From an uncultured Alphaproteobacteria bacterium (lineage in GTDB: Bacteria > Pseudomonadota > Alphaproteobacteria > HIMB59), in assembly GCA_902613185.1 (NCBI GenBank), contig CACMGP010000001.1, forward strand, positions 372,001 to 436,000: DNA of 64,000 nt, written 5' to 3'. The notes under the pieces are model-generated. The model was not told the DNA's origin, ran no database searches, and saw only the letters and a list, made by a program, of their open reading frames with translations. This document shows, one piece after another, positions 45,267 through 53,644 of the stretch. A program made the translations under genes and the position numbers. Position 1 is the stretch's first letter. Each line of letters opens with the position of its first letter.

Positions 45267-46745
45267 ATGAAAAAGATTGTTTTATTATCAAGAAAAAGTT
45301 TTCTCGCTAAAATTCAGACTCACATTGCGGAAATAGAAATTAATAAAATACAAAAAAATATAATTGATACGCATTACTCATCAAGCGTTGGTGACACGGA
45401 CATGTCAGCTAAAGCTTGGGAACAACATGGATTTGGAATATTTACAAATTCACTCTCAAAAAAATTAATCTTAAAAGATGCAGATGTTGTAGTTCATTCA
45501 TTCAAAGATCTTCCTGTTAAAAATCTTAATAAGACCTCTTTTATTTGTCTCAAAAGAGAAGATCCAAGAGATGTTATTCTTATTAAAAAGACTTCATTAA
45601 ATAAAAAAAAATTACTTATAGGGACATCCTCTCCTAGAAGAAAATATTATTTAAAAAAATTAAGAGAGTTTTTACCCTTTGAAGAATTGAAGCCATTCGA
45701 CATTAGAGGAAACGTACCATCTAGGCTGGAAAAAATATTAAATTCCTCAAAAGAGGACGGGGTGTTTATGGCTAAAGCTGCTATAGATAGAATTTTTAAA
45801 TACGGAGAAAAAATTAATAAAAAAGATTATAGAAATTTTAAATTAAAATTTAAAAAGTTTGAGAAAATAATTTTACCAATTTCTGAATTTCCCAGTGCGG
45901 CAGCACAAGGATGCATTGCTTTGGAATATAGGAAAGATGATCGAAAAACAGAAAAAATATTGAAAAAAATTAATCATTTACCTTCGTTAGATGATTGTCA
46001 AAGAGAGAGAAAATATTTATACAAATGGGGAGGTGGTTGCAATTTAGATGTAGGTGTAACTATTGAAAATATTTTAAATGAAAAAATCTTATTTGCACAA
46101 GGGAAAGACAATCACACAAAAAAATATTTTAAAGAAAAAAAATATCTAAATGATAAAAAAATTAAAAAAGTTAAAAATATATTTCCTTCAAGCTTATCAA
46201 AATATCAAATGTTTCAGAGAAATTTGCATGAATTTAATAAAACATTAAAAAATAAAAATGTTTTAGCCACAAGATCAGAATTTAAAGAGTTTAAATCTTT
46301 GAAAAGTGTATCAAATCTTATAACTTCCGGCGTTAGTTCTTGGAAAAAAATAAGTAAAATGGGCATTCTTGTAAATTCTTCTCTCGATAGTTTTGGTGAA
46401 AATTATCGAGAAACTGAAAATTTTTATAAAGATAATCAAAAGCCTACTTATAAACTTACATATGAAGGAAATATGCTTAATAAAAAATTCCCTGTTATAT
46501 CACACTATAGTTTAGTCCCTTTGATTAATGATAATACGATTAATAATTTGTTTGTAGCAGAGAGTTTTTATTGGATGAGCTTCTCTGCATTTAAATTAGC
46601 TATACAACTAAGACCAGAAATACTAAATAAGCGTAATTCGTGTGGACCTGGTCAAACGTATCTTCAAATTTCTAAATTTATTCCTAAAAATCAATTAAAT
46701 GTATATCTTACTTATGATGATTTTAAAAATTTTGAACTTAAATGA
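45267..46745 (+). CDS. hemC: Porphobilinogen deaminase with long C-terminal extension (possible HemD region)
   Basis: Polymerises four porphobilinogens to hydroxymethylbilane. Numbering from the ATG at 45267: VLLSRKSFLAKIQ near 5, ADVVVHSFKDLPV at 72-84 with catalytic Asp81, IGTSSPRRK near 118, DIRGNVPSRLEKI near 145, PSAAAQGCIALEY near 209, and GGGCNLDVGV with the dipyrromethane-attaching Cys258. The deaminase ends near 320; about 170 more residues follow (NVLATRSEFKEF, LFVAESFYWMSFSAFKLA, NSCGPGQTYLQI) with no domain I can name. No hemD is in the operon, so this part may supply uroporphyrinogen-III synthase. Earlier in-frame starts reach 45231. ATGA overlap with hemB. Confidence 0.88.
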   Translation: MKKIVLLSRKSFLAKIQTHIAEIEINKIQKNIIDTHYSSSVGDTDMSAKAWEQHGFGIFTNSLSKKLILKDADVVVHSFKDLPVKNLNKTSFICLKREDPRDVILIKKTSLNKKKLLIGTSSPRRKYYLKKLREFLPFEELKPFDIRGNVPSRLEKILNSSKEDGVFMAKAAIDRIFKYGEKINKKDYRNFKLKFKKFEKIILPISEFPSAAAQGCIALEYRKDDRKTEKILKKINHLPSLDDCQRERKYLYKWGGGCNLDVGVTIENILNEKILFAQGKDNHTKKYFKEKKYLNDKKIKKVKNIFPSSLSKYQMFQRNLHEFNKTLKNKNVLATRSEFKEFKSLKSVSNLITSGVSSWKKISKMGILVNSSLDSFGENYRETENFYKDNQKPTYKLTYEGNMLNKKFPVISHYSLVPLINDNTINNLFVAESFYWMSFSAFKLAIQLRPEILNKRNSCGPGQTYLQISKFIPKNQLNVYLTYDDFKNFELK

Positions 46746-47665
46746 TTAAAAATTATTTCCCTATTGATCAGTCTAAAACTCTTAAAAAGAAAATTTTAAT
46801 TCAACCTTTATTTGTGGATCAAAAGGTAAAAAATTCAAAGGAAATTAAAGGATTAGGTGATAATAAGAGTTGGTCATCTTCATCTATAATTAAGGCAATT
46901 GAAAAGGATTTAAAAAAAGGTATCAATAATTTTCTTCTTTTTATCGTTCCAAATAAAAAACAAAAACATCCAGAGGATTTTAGCTTTCACTATGAAGTTA
47001 TTAGAAAAATTAAAAATTATTTTAGAAAAGATATAGTTTTACTTATAGATACATGCTTATGCTCAATAACTGTTGATGGGCATTGTGGAGTTACTCATAA
47101 AAAATCAATTGATCTTAATAAGACACATTACTCTTTAGGATTAGCGGCAAATACATATCTTGAGGCGGGAGCTGATATAATTGCACCAAGTGACATGATG
47201 AAAAATACAACTAAATATTTGAGAAAAATATTTGCTCAAAATGGTTTTTCAAATTCTCAAATAATGAGTTACTCAACAAAATTTAAAAGTCACTTCTACG
47301 GACCTTTTAGAGATGTTGCAAAATCATCACCAAGGGGATTTGATCGATCATCATATCAATTACCTGTTGAAGACAAAGTAAAGGCGATTAAAAGCTCAAT
47401 TAGTAATGCAGCTCAAGGTGCAAATTATTTAATGGTTAAGCCTGGAATGACTTCAATAGATTTAATAAGAGATATAAAAAAGGAGACACTGCTTCCCACG
47501 GGTGCGTACCAAGTAAGTGGTGAGTATGCTAGTCTACAAATGCTCAGCAAAGCTAAATTTGGCAATTATGTTGATTTGCTCCTAGAGTCTTTAACGGTAC
47601 TTAAAAGAGCTCAAGCAGATTTTATTATTACTTATGGAGCTAGAGATATTGCAAAATACCTATAA
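46742..47665 (+). CDS. hemB: Porphobilinogen synthase, zinc type
   Basis: Condenses two 5-aminolevulinates. The 307-residue protein carries the zinc-type triad Cys105, Cys107 and Cys115 in DTCLCSITVDGHCGV, rather than the Asp-type site described for several alphaproteobacteria. The two active-site lysines are Lys180 in SYSTKFKSHFYGPFRD and Lys233 in LMVKPGMTSID, and GAYQVSGEY is near 255. The SYSTKF, DTCxC and GAYQVSGEY segments closely resemble the enterobacterial enzyme. The N-terminus is short. It is coupled to hemC (4-bp overlap) and overlaps hemE by 32 bp. Confidence 0.92.
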   Translation: MIKNYFPIDQSKTLKKKILIQPLFVDQKVKNSKEIKGLGDNKSWSSSSIIKAIEKDLKKGINNFLLFIVPNKKQKHPEDFSFHYEVIRKIKNYFRKDIVLLIDTCLCSITVDGHCGVTHKKSIDLNKTHYSLGLAANTYLEAGADIIAPSDMMKNTTKYLRKIFAQNGFSNSQIMSYSTKFKSHFYGPFRDVAKSSPRGFDRSSYQLPVEDKVKAIKSSISNAAQGANYLMVKPGMTSIDLIRDIKKETLLPTGAYQVSGEYASLQMLSKAKFGNYVDLLLESLTVLKRAQADFIITYGARDIAKYL

Positions 47666-48650
47666 CAAAAATTTTTTTAATGCCTTAAATAAAGTTGAAC
47701 AAAAAATTCCTCCAATTTGGTTTATGAGACAGGCTGGTCGATATCATCAGCATTACAGAAAATTAAAAGAAAAATATTCTTTTGAACAATTATGTAAAGA
47801 GCCTGAGCTTGCTTGTGAGGTAACTCTTGGACCTATTGTTGAATTCGATTTTGATGCTGCAATATTGTTTAGTGATATTCTTTTTCCTCTAGATTATTTA
47901 GGTATGAGTTTGAAGTTTAATCCTGGACCAATATTTGAAAAAAATTTAAGTTCAAAAATGATATCGGAATTTAATATCGATGAATTTGAAAGTTTTATAG
48001 ATTTTCAGAATATATCTCTAAAACATATTAGAAATGAACTATCAAATGATAAATCCTTAATTGGATTTACTGGTGGACCTGTAACCTTATACCATTTTGC
48101 AACGAGGAATAATCCTGTATCACAAACACTATTTCAACAAACCCTGCCCGTTTTAGAAATGTTAATACAAAAAAATATACAAATTCAGTTACAAAATGAC
48201 ATTGATTTATTAATGATATTTGATACTGAAGCTAATAAACTAAATGATAAAGATTTTGATGAATTCGTTATTCCTTTTTTAGTTAAAATTTCAAATAGTT
48301 ATCCAAATAAAATTGGATATTTCACTAAAGAAATTTCTCAAACTAAATTTAATAAATTACAAAATTTAAAAAATCTAAAACTTACAGTTTTAGGAACTAA
48401 TTTGGAGGTTTTCACTGAATTACCAAAGACACATTTATCTTTACAGGGCAATTTTTCAAATGATTTGTTAGCTATGGAGGACACTAAATCCTTTTCTGAT
48501 TATATTGATAAATATATTGAGAAATGCTTACAGAGTGAGTCATCTCATAGATCTGGGTGGATTGCTAGCCTCGATCATGGTGTAAAAAAAACTACTCCTG
48601 AGGCTAATGTTCATTTATTCATAGAAAAGATAAGAACTAAGTTATCATAA
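47634..48650 (+). CDS. hemE: Uroporphyrinogen decarboxylase
   Basis: Decarboxylates the four acetate side chains of uroporphyrinogen III to give coproporphyrinogen III. The 338 residues include PPIWFMRQAGRYHQHYRKL near 26 (the RQAGRY substrate loop), FDAAILFSDILFPLDYLGM near 73 with the catalytic Asp, and IGFTGGPVTLYHFATR near 137. The ATG at 47634 gives a 32-bp overlap with hemB; TTG at 47649 is an alternative. Downstream residues are AT-biased and diverged, but the reader segments are intact. 18 bases before hemH. Confidence 0.92.
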   Translation: MELEILQNTYNKNFFNALNKVEQKIPPIWFMRQAGRYHQHYRKLKEKYSFEQLCKEPELACEVTLGPIVEFDFDAAILFSDILFPLDYLGMSLKFNPGPIFEKNLSSKMISEFNIDEFESFIDFQNISLKHIRNELSNDKSLIGFTGGPVTLYHFATRNNPVSQTLFQQTLPVLEMLIQKNIQIQLQNDIDLLMIFDTEANKLNDKDFDEFVIPFLVKISNSYPNKIGYFTKEISQTKFNKLQNLKNLKLTVLGTNLEVFTELPKTHLSLQGNFSNDLLAMEDTKSFSDYIDKYIEKCLQSESSHRSGWIASLDHGVKKTTPEANVHLFIEKIRTKLS

Positions 48651-48668
48651 AAATCGTAATGTTTTTCA

Positions 48669-49691
48669 ATGGCTTCATTTAAAGGTAATAAACTCTACGT
48701 TCATGGCTCTGGTCTTAAGACAGGTATTTTGATCACAAATTTAGGAACACCAGATGAACCAACTAAGTCGTCTTTGAAGACTTATCTAAAACAATTTCTA
48801 TCAGATGAACGTGTCATAGAAACACCAAAAGCTATTTGGTGGCCTATTCTCAATGGAATAGTTTTAAATACTCGACCAGCGAAGTCAGCTAAAAATTACA
48901 AATCTGTTTGGACAGAGGAAGGTTCACCTCTTCTATTCCACACAAAAAACCAATTATCGAAAATAAAAGAATTTATTAATAAGAAATATCAAAATATCGT
49001 ATTTGATATTGGAATGCGTTATGGGAATCCTAGCATCTCTAAGGGTTTAAATAATCTTAGAAATCAAAATTGTGATCGTATTATTATTTTACCTTTATAC
49101 CCTCAATATTGTGCGGCTACGACGGGCTCAACGTTTGATGCTGTTGCAGAAGAATTAAAAAGTTGGCGTTGGGTACCATCTCTTCGTTTTATTGGAGGAT
49201 ATTACGAAAATGAACTTTATATTAAAGCTCTAAAAAATAGCATTGAAGAATTTTGGACTAAAAATTCAAAACCAAAAAAAATCATATTTAGCTATCATGG
49301 TGTTCCAAAAAAATATTTAGATAAAGGGGATCCGTATCATTGTTTTTGCAGAAAGACTACTAGGCTGGTGGCAGAGACCATGGGCTTACCAGAGGAAAGT
49401 TATATGACCACATTTCAATCTAGATTTGGACCAGCAGAATGGCTTCAACCTTACACAGATAAAACTATAGAGAGCTTAGCAAAAAATGGTACAGACCACA
49501 TTCATGTTATAAGTCCTGCTTTTTCCTCAGATTGTCTCGAAACAATAGAAGAACTCAACGAGGAAAATAGAGAAATATTCATTGAAAATGGTGGAAAGGA
49601 ATTTGGATATATTCCTTGTCTAAATGATCGAGAAGATCATATACTCCTACTCACTTCGTTGATAGAAAACGAACTACATGGGTGGGTATGA
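48669..49691 (+). CDS. hemH: Ferrochelatase
   Basis: Inserts ferrous iron into protoporphyrin IX, the last step to heme. The 340 residues show GILITNLGTPDEPTKSSLKTYLKQFLSD (cores ITNLGTPDEP and YLKQFLSD), WWPILNGIVLNTRPAKSAKNY near 57 (core NTRPAKSAKNY), ILPLYPQYCAATTGST near 137, FSYHGVPKKYLDKGDPY near 205 with the catalytic His, FQSRFGPAEWLQPYTD near 250 and SPAFSSDCLETIEELNEE near 283 with a Glu triad. Complete length. It overlaps the hemF start by 4 bp. Confidence 0.95.
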   Translation: MASFKGNKLYVHGSGLKTGILITNLGTPDEPTKSSLKTYLKQFLSDERVIETPKAIWWPILNGIVLNTRPAKSAKNYKSVWTEEGSPLLFHTKNQLSKIKEFINKKYQNIVFDIGMRYGNPSISKGLNNLRNQNCDRIIILPLYPQYCAATTGSTFDAVAEELKSWRWVPSLRFIGGYYENELYIKALKNSIEEFWTKNSKPKKIIFSYHGVPKKYLDKGDPYHCFCRKTTRLVAETMGLPEESYMTTFQSRFGPAEWLQPYTDKTIESLAKNGTDHIHVISPAFSSDCLETIEELNEENREIFIENGGKEFGYIPCLNDREDHILLLTSLIENELHGWV

Positions 49692-50503
49692 GTGATCAAA
49701 TAAATAATCAGCAAACTAAAGCAGAAAAGTGGTTTCGAGAACTTCGAAATCAAATGGTTGGATCAATACAAAAGCTTGATGGGTCTGAATTTATAGAAAA
49801 AGAGTGGCAAAGACCTGGTGGTGGTGGAGGTTTGATGTCCTTACTAAAAGGAGAAATATTTGAAAAAGTAGGAGTAAATATTTCAACAGTGCATGGTAAT
49901 TTTAGTGAAGAATTTAAAAAATCAATGCCGGGAACCGAAGAAGATCCAAGCTTTTGGGCCAGTGGTATCTCAGTCGTAGCTCACATGAAAAACCCGAAAA
50001 TTGCTGCAGCTCATTTTAACACTAGGTACTTAACTACAAAAGGAAAACAATGGTTTGGTGGTGGTTGTGATTTAACCCCTGCAATACCTGAAAAATTAGA
50101 AACAGATAATTTTCACCAAGGTCTAAAACGAACATGTGATCAACATAATTCAACTTATTATGAAAAATTTAAAAAACAATGTGATGAATACTTTTTTTTA
50201 GAGCATCGAGAAGAAAGTAGAGGTATAGGTGGGATTTTTTTTGATTATATCAATACAGACTTTGATAAGGATTTATCATTCATAAAAGATGTTGGGCAAT
50301 TCTTTGTTAATTTTGTAATTGAAAACTCAAAAAGAAAAAAAGATTTTAACTTTAATCAAGATGACTTAGATGCTCTCTCAAAAAAAAGATCTCGTTACGT
50401 AGAATTTAATTTGCTTTATGATAGAGGGACATTATTTGGATTAAAAACTGGTGGTAATATTGATGCTATATTAATGTCAATGCCTCCAGAGGCTAAATGG
50501 TAA
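49688..50503 (+). CDS. hemF: Oxygen-dependent coproporphyrinogen III oxidase
   Basis: Aerobic oxidative decarboxylase giving protoporphyrinogen IX. From the ATG at 49688 (ATGA overlap with hemH) about 271 residues follow; a GTG two codons upstream is possible but less likely. Family hallmarks are WQRPGGGGGLMSLLKGEIFE near 38 (core RPGGGGG), VNISTVHGNF, FNTRYLTTKGKQWFGGGCDLTP near 110 (core WFGGGCDLTP), GIGGIFFDYIN near 178, and RGTLFGLKTGGNIDAILMSMPP near 247 (core GLKTGGN). Use of the oxygen-dependent form implies an aerobic lifestyle. Confidence 0.95.
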   Translation: MSDQINNQQTKAEKWFRELRNQMVGSIQKLDGSEFIEKEWQRPGGGGGLMSLLKGEIFEKVGVNISTVHGNFSEEFKKSMPGTEEDPSFWASGISVVAHMKNPKIAAAHFNTRYLTTKGKQWFGGGCDLTPAIPEKLETDNFHQGLKRTCDQHNSTYYEKFKKQCDEYFFLEHREESRGIGGIFFDYINTDFDKDLSFIKDVGQFFVNFVIENSKRKKDFNFNQDDLDALSKKRSRYVEFNLLYDRGTLFGLKTGGNIDAILMSMPPEAKW

Positions 50504-50507
50504 CAAA

Positions 50508-50924
50508 ATGTATGAGTTATTAAAAATTTTACATATCATATCTTTTGTATCATGGTTTGCTGGGTTATTTTATTTACCAAGACTTTTTGTTTATCATGTA
50601 GAAAACATAACCAATCCTGAAATAAATAGTGTATTTCAAAAAATGGAATATAAATTGCTAAAAATTATAATGAACCCAGCAATGATATTGACTTGGATAT
50701 TTGGTTTAGCCCTTATCCATTATGTAGGTTTTGAATTATGGCTTTTTTTTAAAATTATATTAGTTCTTATTCTCTCTGCATTTCATATGTATTTAAGTAA
50801 AATTAGAAAAAGTCTAGAGAGTAATTTTAGAGACTATACCTCAAAATATCTAAGAATAATCAATGAAGTGCCTACTGTTCTTCTAATTTTAATTGTAATA
50901 CTTGTAGTTGTAAGACCTTTTTAA
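50508..50924 (+). CDS. hemJ: Protoporphyrinogen oxidase HemJ
   Basis: Membrane protein of 138 residues with four hydrophobic segments that oxidises protoporphyrinogen IX to protoporphyrin IX. The N-terminus MYELLKILHIISFVSWFAGL with LPRLFVYH is diagnostic, holding the conserved His; LRIINEVPTVLLILIVILV is the last segment. It follows hemF by 4 bases and completes the pathway between HemF and HemH, so the operon is self-consistent in the order of late steps. Confidence 0.93.
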   Translation: MYELLKILHIISFVSWFAGLFYLPRLFVYHVENITNPEINSVFQKMEYKLLKIIMNPAMILTWIFGLALIHYVGFELWLFFKIILVLILSAFHMYLSKIRKSLESNFRDYTSKYLRIINEVPTVLLILIVILVVVRPF

Positions 50925-50928
50925 TTTT

Positions 50929-52275
50929 ATGGATCTTACCCAAGGGGATATAAAAAAACAATTAATCGGTATGGCTGTTCCTGCAGGAACAGGTCTTTTG
51001 TTTTATACTCTGTACAATGTAGTAGATACTTTTTATGCAGGTCTCATAAGCACAGAGGCTATTGCAGGCCTATCTATATCTTACCCCTTGTATTTTATTT
51101 TATTAGCTTTCGCTGTAGGTTTTGGACAAGGCACCACAGCTCTTGTTTCAATAGCTATTGGCAAAAAAAAATTTAATGAGGCAATTAAGATACATGCTCA
51201 AGCTTTAGTTATCACTTTATTGGTTTCAATAGCCATAGGACTAACAACGTTTCTATTATCTAGACCTGTATTTTTATATTTTGGGGCAGAAGGTATTTTT
51301 CTTAACAATGGTCTAAGATACATAAAAGTACTCTCAATTGGTGCTCCAATTTTTATTGTTTCTTTTGTTGTTAATTCTCTTTTATATGCACAAGGAGATA
51401 CAAAAAAAAATAGAAATGCATTAATCATAAGCTTTTTTATTAATTTAATATTTAGTCCTTTCTTATCTTTAGGTTATGGTCCTTTTCCTGCATTGGGAAC
51501 TCTCGGCATAGCTCTTGCAACAGTCATATCTCAACTATTTCATTTTTTCTTTTTAAGCTATTATGCTATTCGCAGTCCTTTGTTTAAGTATTTCAATTAC
51601 AATTATATTTGGTTAGAATCTAAATTTGTATTAAGAATTCTAAGACAATCTATACCCTCTAGTATGAATATGTTCATGATTGCAGTTGGTTTCTTCATAA
51701 TGCAAAAGTTTGTTACAAGTTATGGTGCCTCAGCTAGTGCAGCTTATGGTATAGCTTTAAGAATTGAGCAAATTATTTTATTACCTGCCATAGGATTTAG
51801 TAGTGCTTTATTAAGTATGGTAGGACAAAATTTTGGTTCGAAGAATTTTAATAGAATTTATGAAGCTTTTTTAATTTCATTAAGGTTATCTATGACAATG
51901 ATGATTTTTGGAGCATTAGTTCTTATATTTGCGGGTGAAAGGATTGCTAGTTTTTTTTCAAGAGACAGTGAAGTGATAATTATTGCTGGTAGTTACTTGT
52001 TTATGGTAGCTTTTTTGGCTTTTATATATCAAGTTATTGATAGGTGTGATTCTGTACTTTCTGGTTTAAGAAAACCTTCTGTAAATGTGTTCTACACTTT
52101 TATTAGATTGGTATTTCTTCCCCCATTTGTAATTTATTTATTTTCTGAGACTCTTGAAAAAGGCCTAATTGGTATTTGGTGGGCTATATTTTTTACAAAT
52201 TTACTAGGCTCAGTGTTTGTTTTTTTTCATATGAAATATTTATTTAAAAAAGAATCCAGTATCTTAATAAATTAA
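50929..52275 (+). CDS. MATE-family efflux transporter
   Basis: Multidrug and toxic compound extrusion-type transporter of 448 residues with about twelve hydrophobic segments. Landmarks are LIGMAVPAGTGLLFYTLYNV near 12 (core PAGTGLLFYTLYNVVDTFY), AFAVGFGQGTTALVSIAIG near 62 and GFSSALLSMVGQNFGSKNF near 285 (core GQNFGSKN), which is the second-half repeat. It starts 4 bases after hemJ; whether it exports a tetrapyrrole or drug is unknown. Ends overlapping the convergent DUF2721 gene by 4 bp. Confidence 0.9.
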   Translation: MDLTQGDIKKQLIGMAVPAGTGLLFYTLYNVVDTFYAGLISTEAIAGLSISYPLYFILLAFAVGFGQGTTALVSIAIGKKKFNEAIKIHAQALVITLLVSIAIGLTTFLLSRPVFLYFGAEGIFLNNGLRYIKVLSIGAPIFIVSFVVNSLLYAQGDTKKNRNALIISFFINLIFSPFLSLGYGPFPALGTLGIALATVISQLFHFFFLSYYAIRSPLFKYFNYNYIWLESKFVLRILRQSIPSSMNMFMIAVGFFIMQKFVTSYGASASAAYGIALRIEQIILLPAIGFSSALLSMVGQNFGSKNFNRIYEAFLISLRLSMTMMIFGALVLIFAGERIASFFSRDSEVIIIAGSYLFMVAFLAFIYQVIDRCDSVLSGLRKPSVNVFYTFIRLVFLPPFVIYLFSETLEKGLIGIWWAIFFTNLLGSVFVFFHMKYLFKKESSILIN

Positions 52276-52685
52276 CTAAAATCTTTCAGGTCTTCCAAAT
52301 GCTTACTAAGAGCTTTTGTAGATAATTGTATCTCATAGATAAATAACATTATAGCTATTGAAAATATCAATATCCCTAAACCAAAAAAGTTTAAGGCTAG
52401 GTCATAAATCTTGATATAGCTAAAAAAAATAGATATTAAATTCAGCAAAAAGCTAATCCCAGAGAGGGTTTGAACTGACCTTACTAATTTTAAACGGGTT
52501 GTAAGTACTTTAATTTGATCTAAGTGATGTTGAACCACATTGCTAGTTGGTCTATTTGTAATTATTGTGTCATGGATCTTTCTGATTAATGATGCAAGAG
52601 AAGTATATCTATTACCAAACGATATCATCATCAAAGGTATAGCTGGAAACAAAAGTGCAGGATAAAGTGTCGTGAAGCTTGGCAT
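52272..52685 (-). CDS. DUF2721 membrane protein
   Basis: A 137-residue protein with an N-terminal LYPALLFPAIPLMMISFGNRY segment (core LLFPAIPLMM, NRY), the central helix ASLIRKIHDTIITN and two later membrane segments (LSGISFLLNLISIFFSY, FGLGILIFSIAIMLFIYEI). This matches DUF2721. Function unknown. It ends inside the MATE gene on the other strand and has a 10-bp inverted repeat in its upstream region (52695-52776). Confidence 0.85.
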   Translation of the reverse strand: MPSFTTLYPALLFPAIPLMMISFGNRYTSLASLIRKIHDTIITNRPTSNVVQHHLDQIKVLTTRLKLVRSVQTLSGISFLLNLISIFFSYIKIYDLALNFFGLGILIFSIAIMLFIYEIQLSTKALSKHLEDLKDFS

Positions 52686-52694
52686 ACTATTAAT

Positions 52695-52776
52695 GGAGCA
52701 GTTTGTTATAACTAGGAGGGAATAACCAAGTATCTATGTCAACACGGAGTTAATCGAAACTTTTAAAAACTGCTCC
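52695..52776. repeat. Distant inverted repeat GGAGCAGTTT / AAACTGCTCC upstream of DUF2721 gene
   Basis: Perfect 10-bp arms at 52695-52704 and 52767-52776 with 62 bases between. The whole is unique-looking non-coding DNA between the DUF2721 start and the ArgO-like gene. It could fold as an RNA of about 82 nt with weak inner pairing such as GTTAT/ATAAC. No tRNA cloverleaf, riboswitch or SRP motif is seen. A structured 5' leader is the simplest reading. Confidence 0.5.
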
Positions 52777-52884
52777 TAATAAATTTATACATATAATATT
52801 TTAAAAAACTTGTGTTATGATTGCATAACAACTATGCAACTTACAGACAGCTGATGAAATAATTTATAAATAAAAAATTAAGAG

Positions 52885-53496
52885 TCAAATTATTTCCAAG
52901 AAAATAATAGATAAGGTAAGTATAAGTAAATAAAGAATTATTATTATATTAACTAATTTCCAAACTTGTTTGTTCAAAAAATATAATCTTAGTGATTGAG
53001 CACCATAGCCTAAAAAATAAAAAAAAATAAATGATGCTAGACTTGCACCTAATCCAAATAAAATCTTGTCAGAAATAGTTAGAAAATTTTTTGATAAATT
53101 TCCTAAAATAAAAACAGTGTCTGAGTAAACGTGTGGGTTTAAAAAAGTAAAGGCAAGTGTCTGGAGGGCTATTTTTAACTTTGATGATTGTGAATGTGTT
53201 TGTGAAAATACAATATCATGTTTAAATGTTTTTATTTTTGACCATATAAAATTTAAAAGAAAGATGACAAGCCCTATAGATAATAATAAATTGATCAAAT
53301 CGTTGATGAAATTTTTAATAAAGTGAAATATGAAAATTCCAAAAAAAATCAATAAGAAATCACCAACTATACATATTGAAGTTACTAAAAAAATATTATT
53401 TTTTTTTATACCTTGCTCTATAACAAATAAATTTTGTGCACCTATAGCAAGTATTAAACTTAAACCTGTTGAAAAACCAAAAATAAACTCGTTCAT
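52885..53496 (-). CDS. ArgO/LysE-family amino-acid exporter
   Basis: Predicted exporter of 203 residues and six membrane segments. The N-terminus FSTGLSLILAIGAQNLFVIEQGIKKNN (core ILAIGAQNLFVIEQG) is the LysE/ArgO signature; TFLNPHVYSDTVFILGNLS near 118 is the family's NPHxxxD motif. This makes it closer to basic-amino-acid exporters than the two RhtB-type genes. No LysG/ArgP-like regulator is next to it. Between 52686 and 52884 no gene is seen. Confidence 0.87.
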   Translation of the reverse strand: MNEFIFGFSTGLSLILAIGAQNLFVIEQGIKKNNIFLVTSICIVGDFLLIFFGIFIFHFIKNFINDLINLLLSIGLVIFLLNFIWSKIKTFKHDIVFSQTHSQSSKLKIALQTLAFTFLNPHVYSDTVFILGNLSKNFLTISDKILFGLGASLASFIFFYFLGYGAQSLRLYFLNKQVWKLVNIIIILYLLILTLSIIFLEII

Positions 53497-53554
53497 GACA
53501 ATTTTGCACAGTTTATATACTTTACACCTAAAATCTATTTAGTAAGTTTGTGTG

Positions 53555-53644
53555 ATGAAAGTTTTTGTTGGTGGAGTATTTTTTGCTTTAATATTTATTT
53601 TTGTCGTAACTGATGGTTTTGTCAAAATTAGTCTACCTCTGTAA
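53555..53644 (+). CDS. Possible 29-residue membrane peptide
   Basis: ATG at 53555 opens a 29-codon frame: MKVFVGGVFFALIFIFVVTD then GFVKISLPL. It could span the membrane once. It lies in the gap between two minus-strand genes and its 3' end overlaps the TAXI-like gene by 17 bp. There is no clear ribosome site and no known homologue in my memory, so it may be chance. Confidence 0.22.
   Translation: MKVFVGGVFFALIFIFVVTDGFVKISLPL

Noticed and set aside
52695-52776. tRNA gene suggested by a 7-bp acceptor-like pair GGAGCAG/CTGCTCC
   Set aside because: No T-arm, D-arm or anticodon stem can be formed at the right distances on either strand, and the TTCRA loop is absent.
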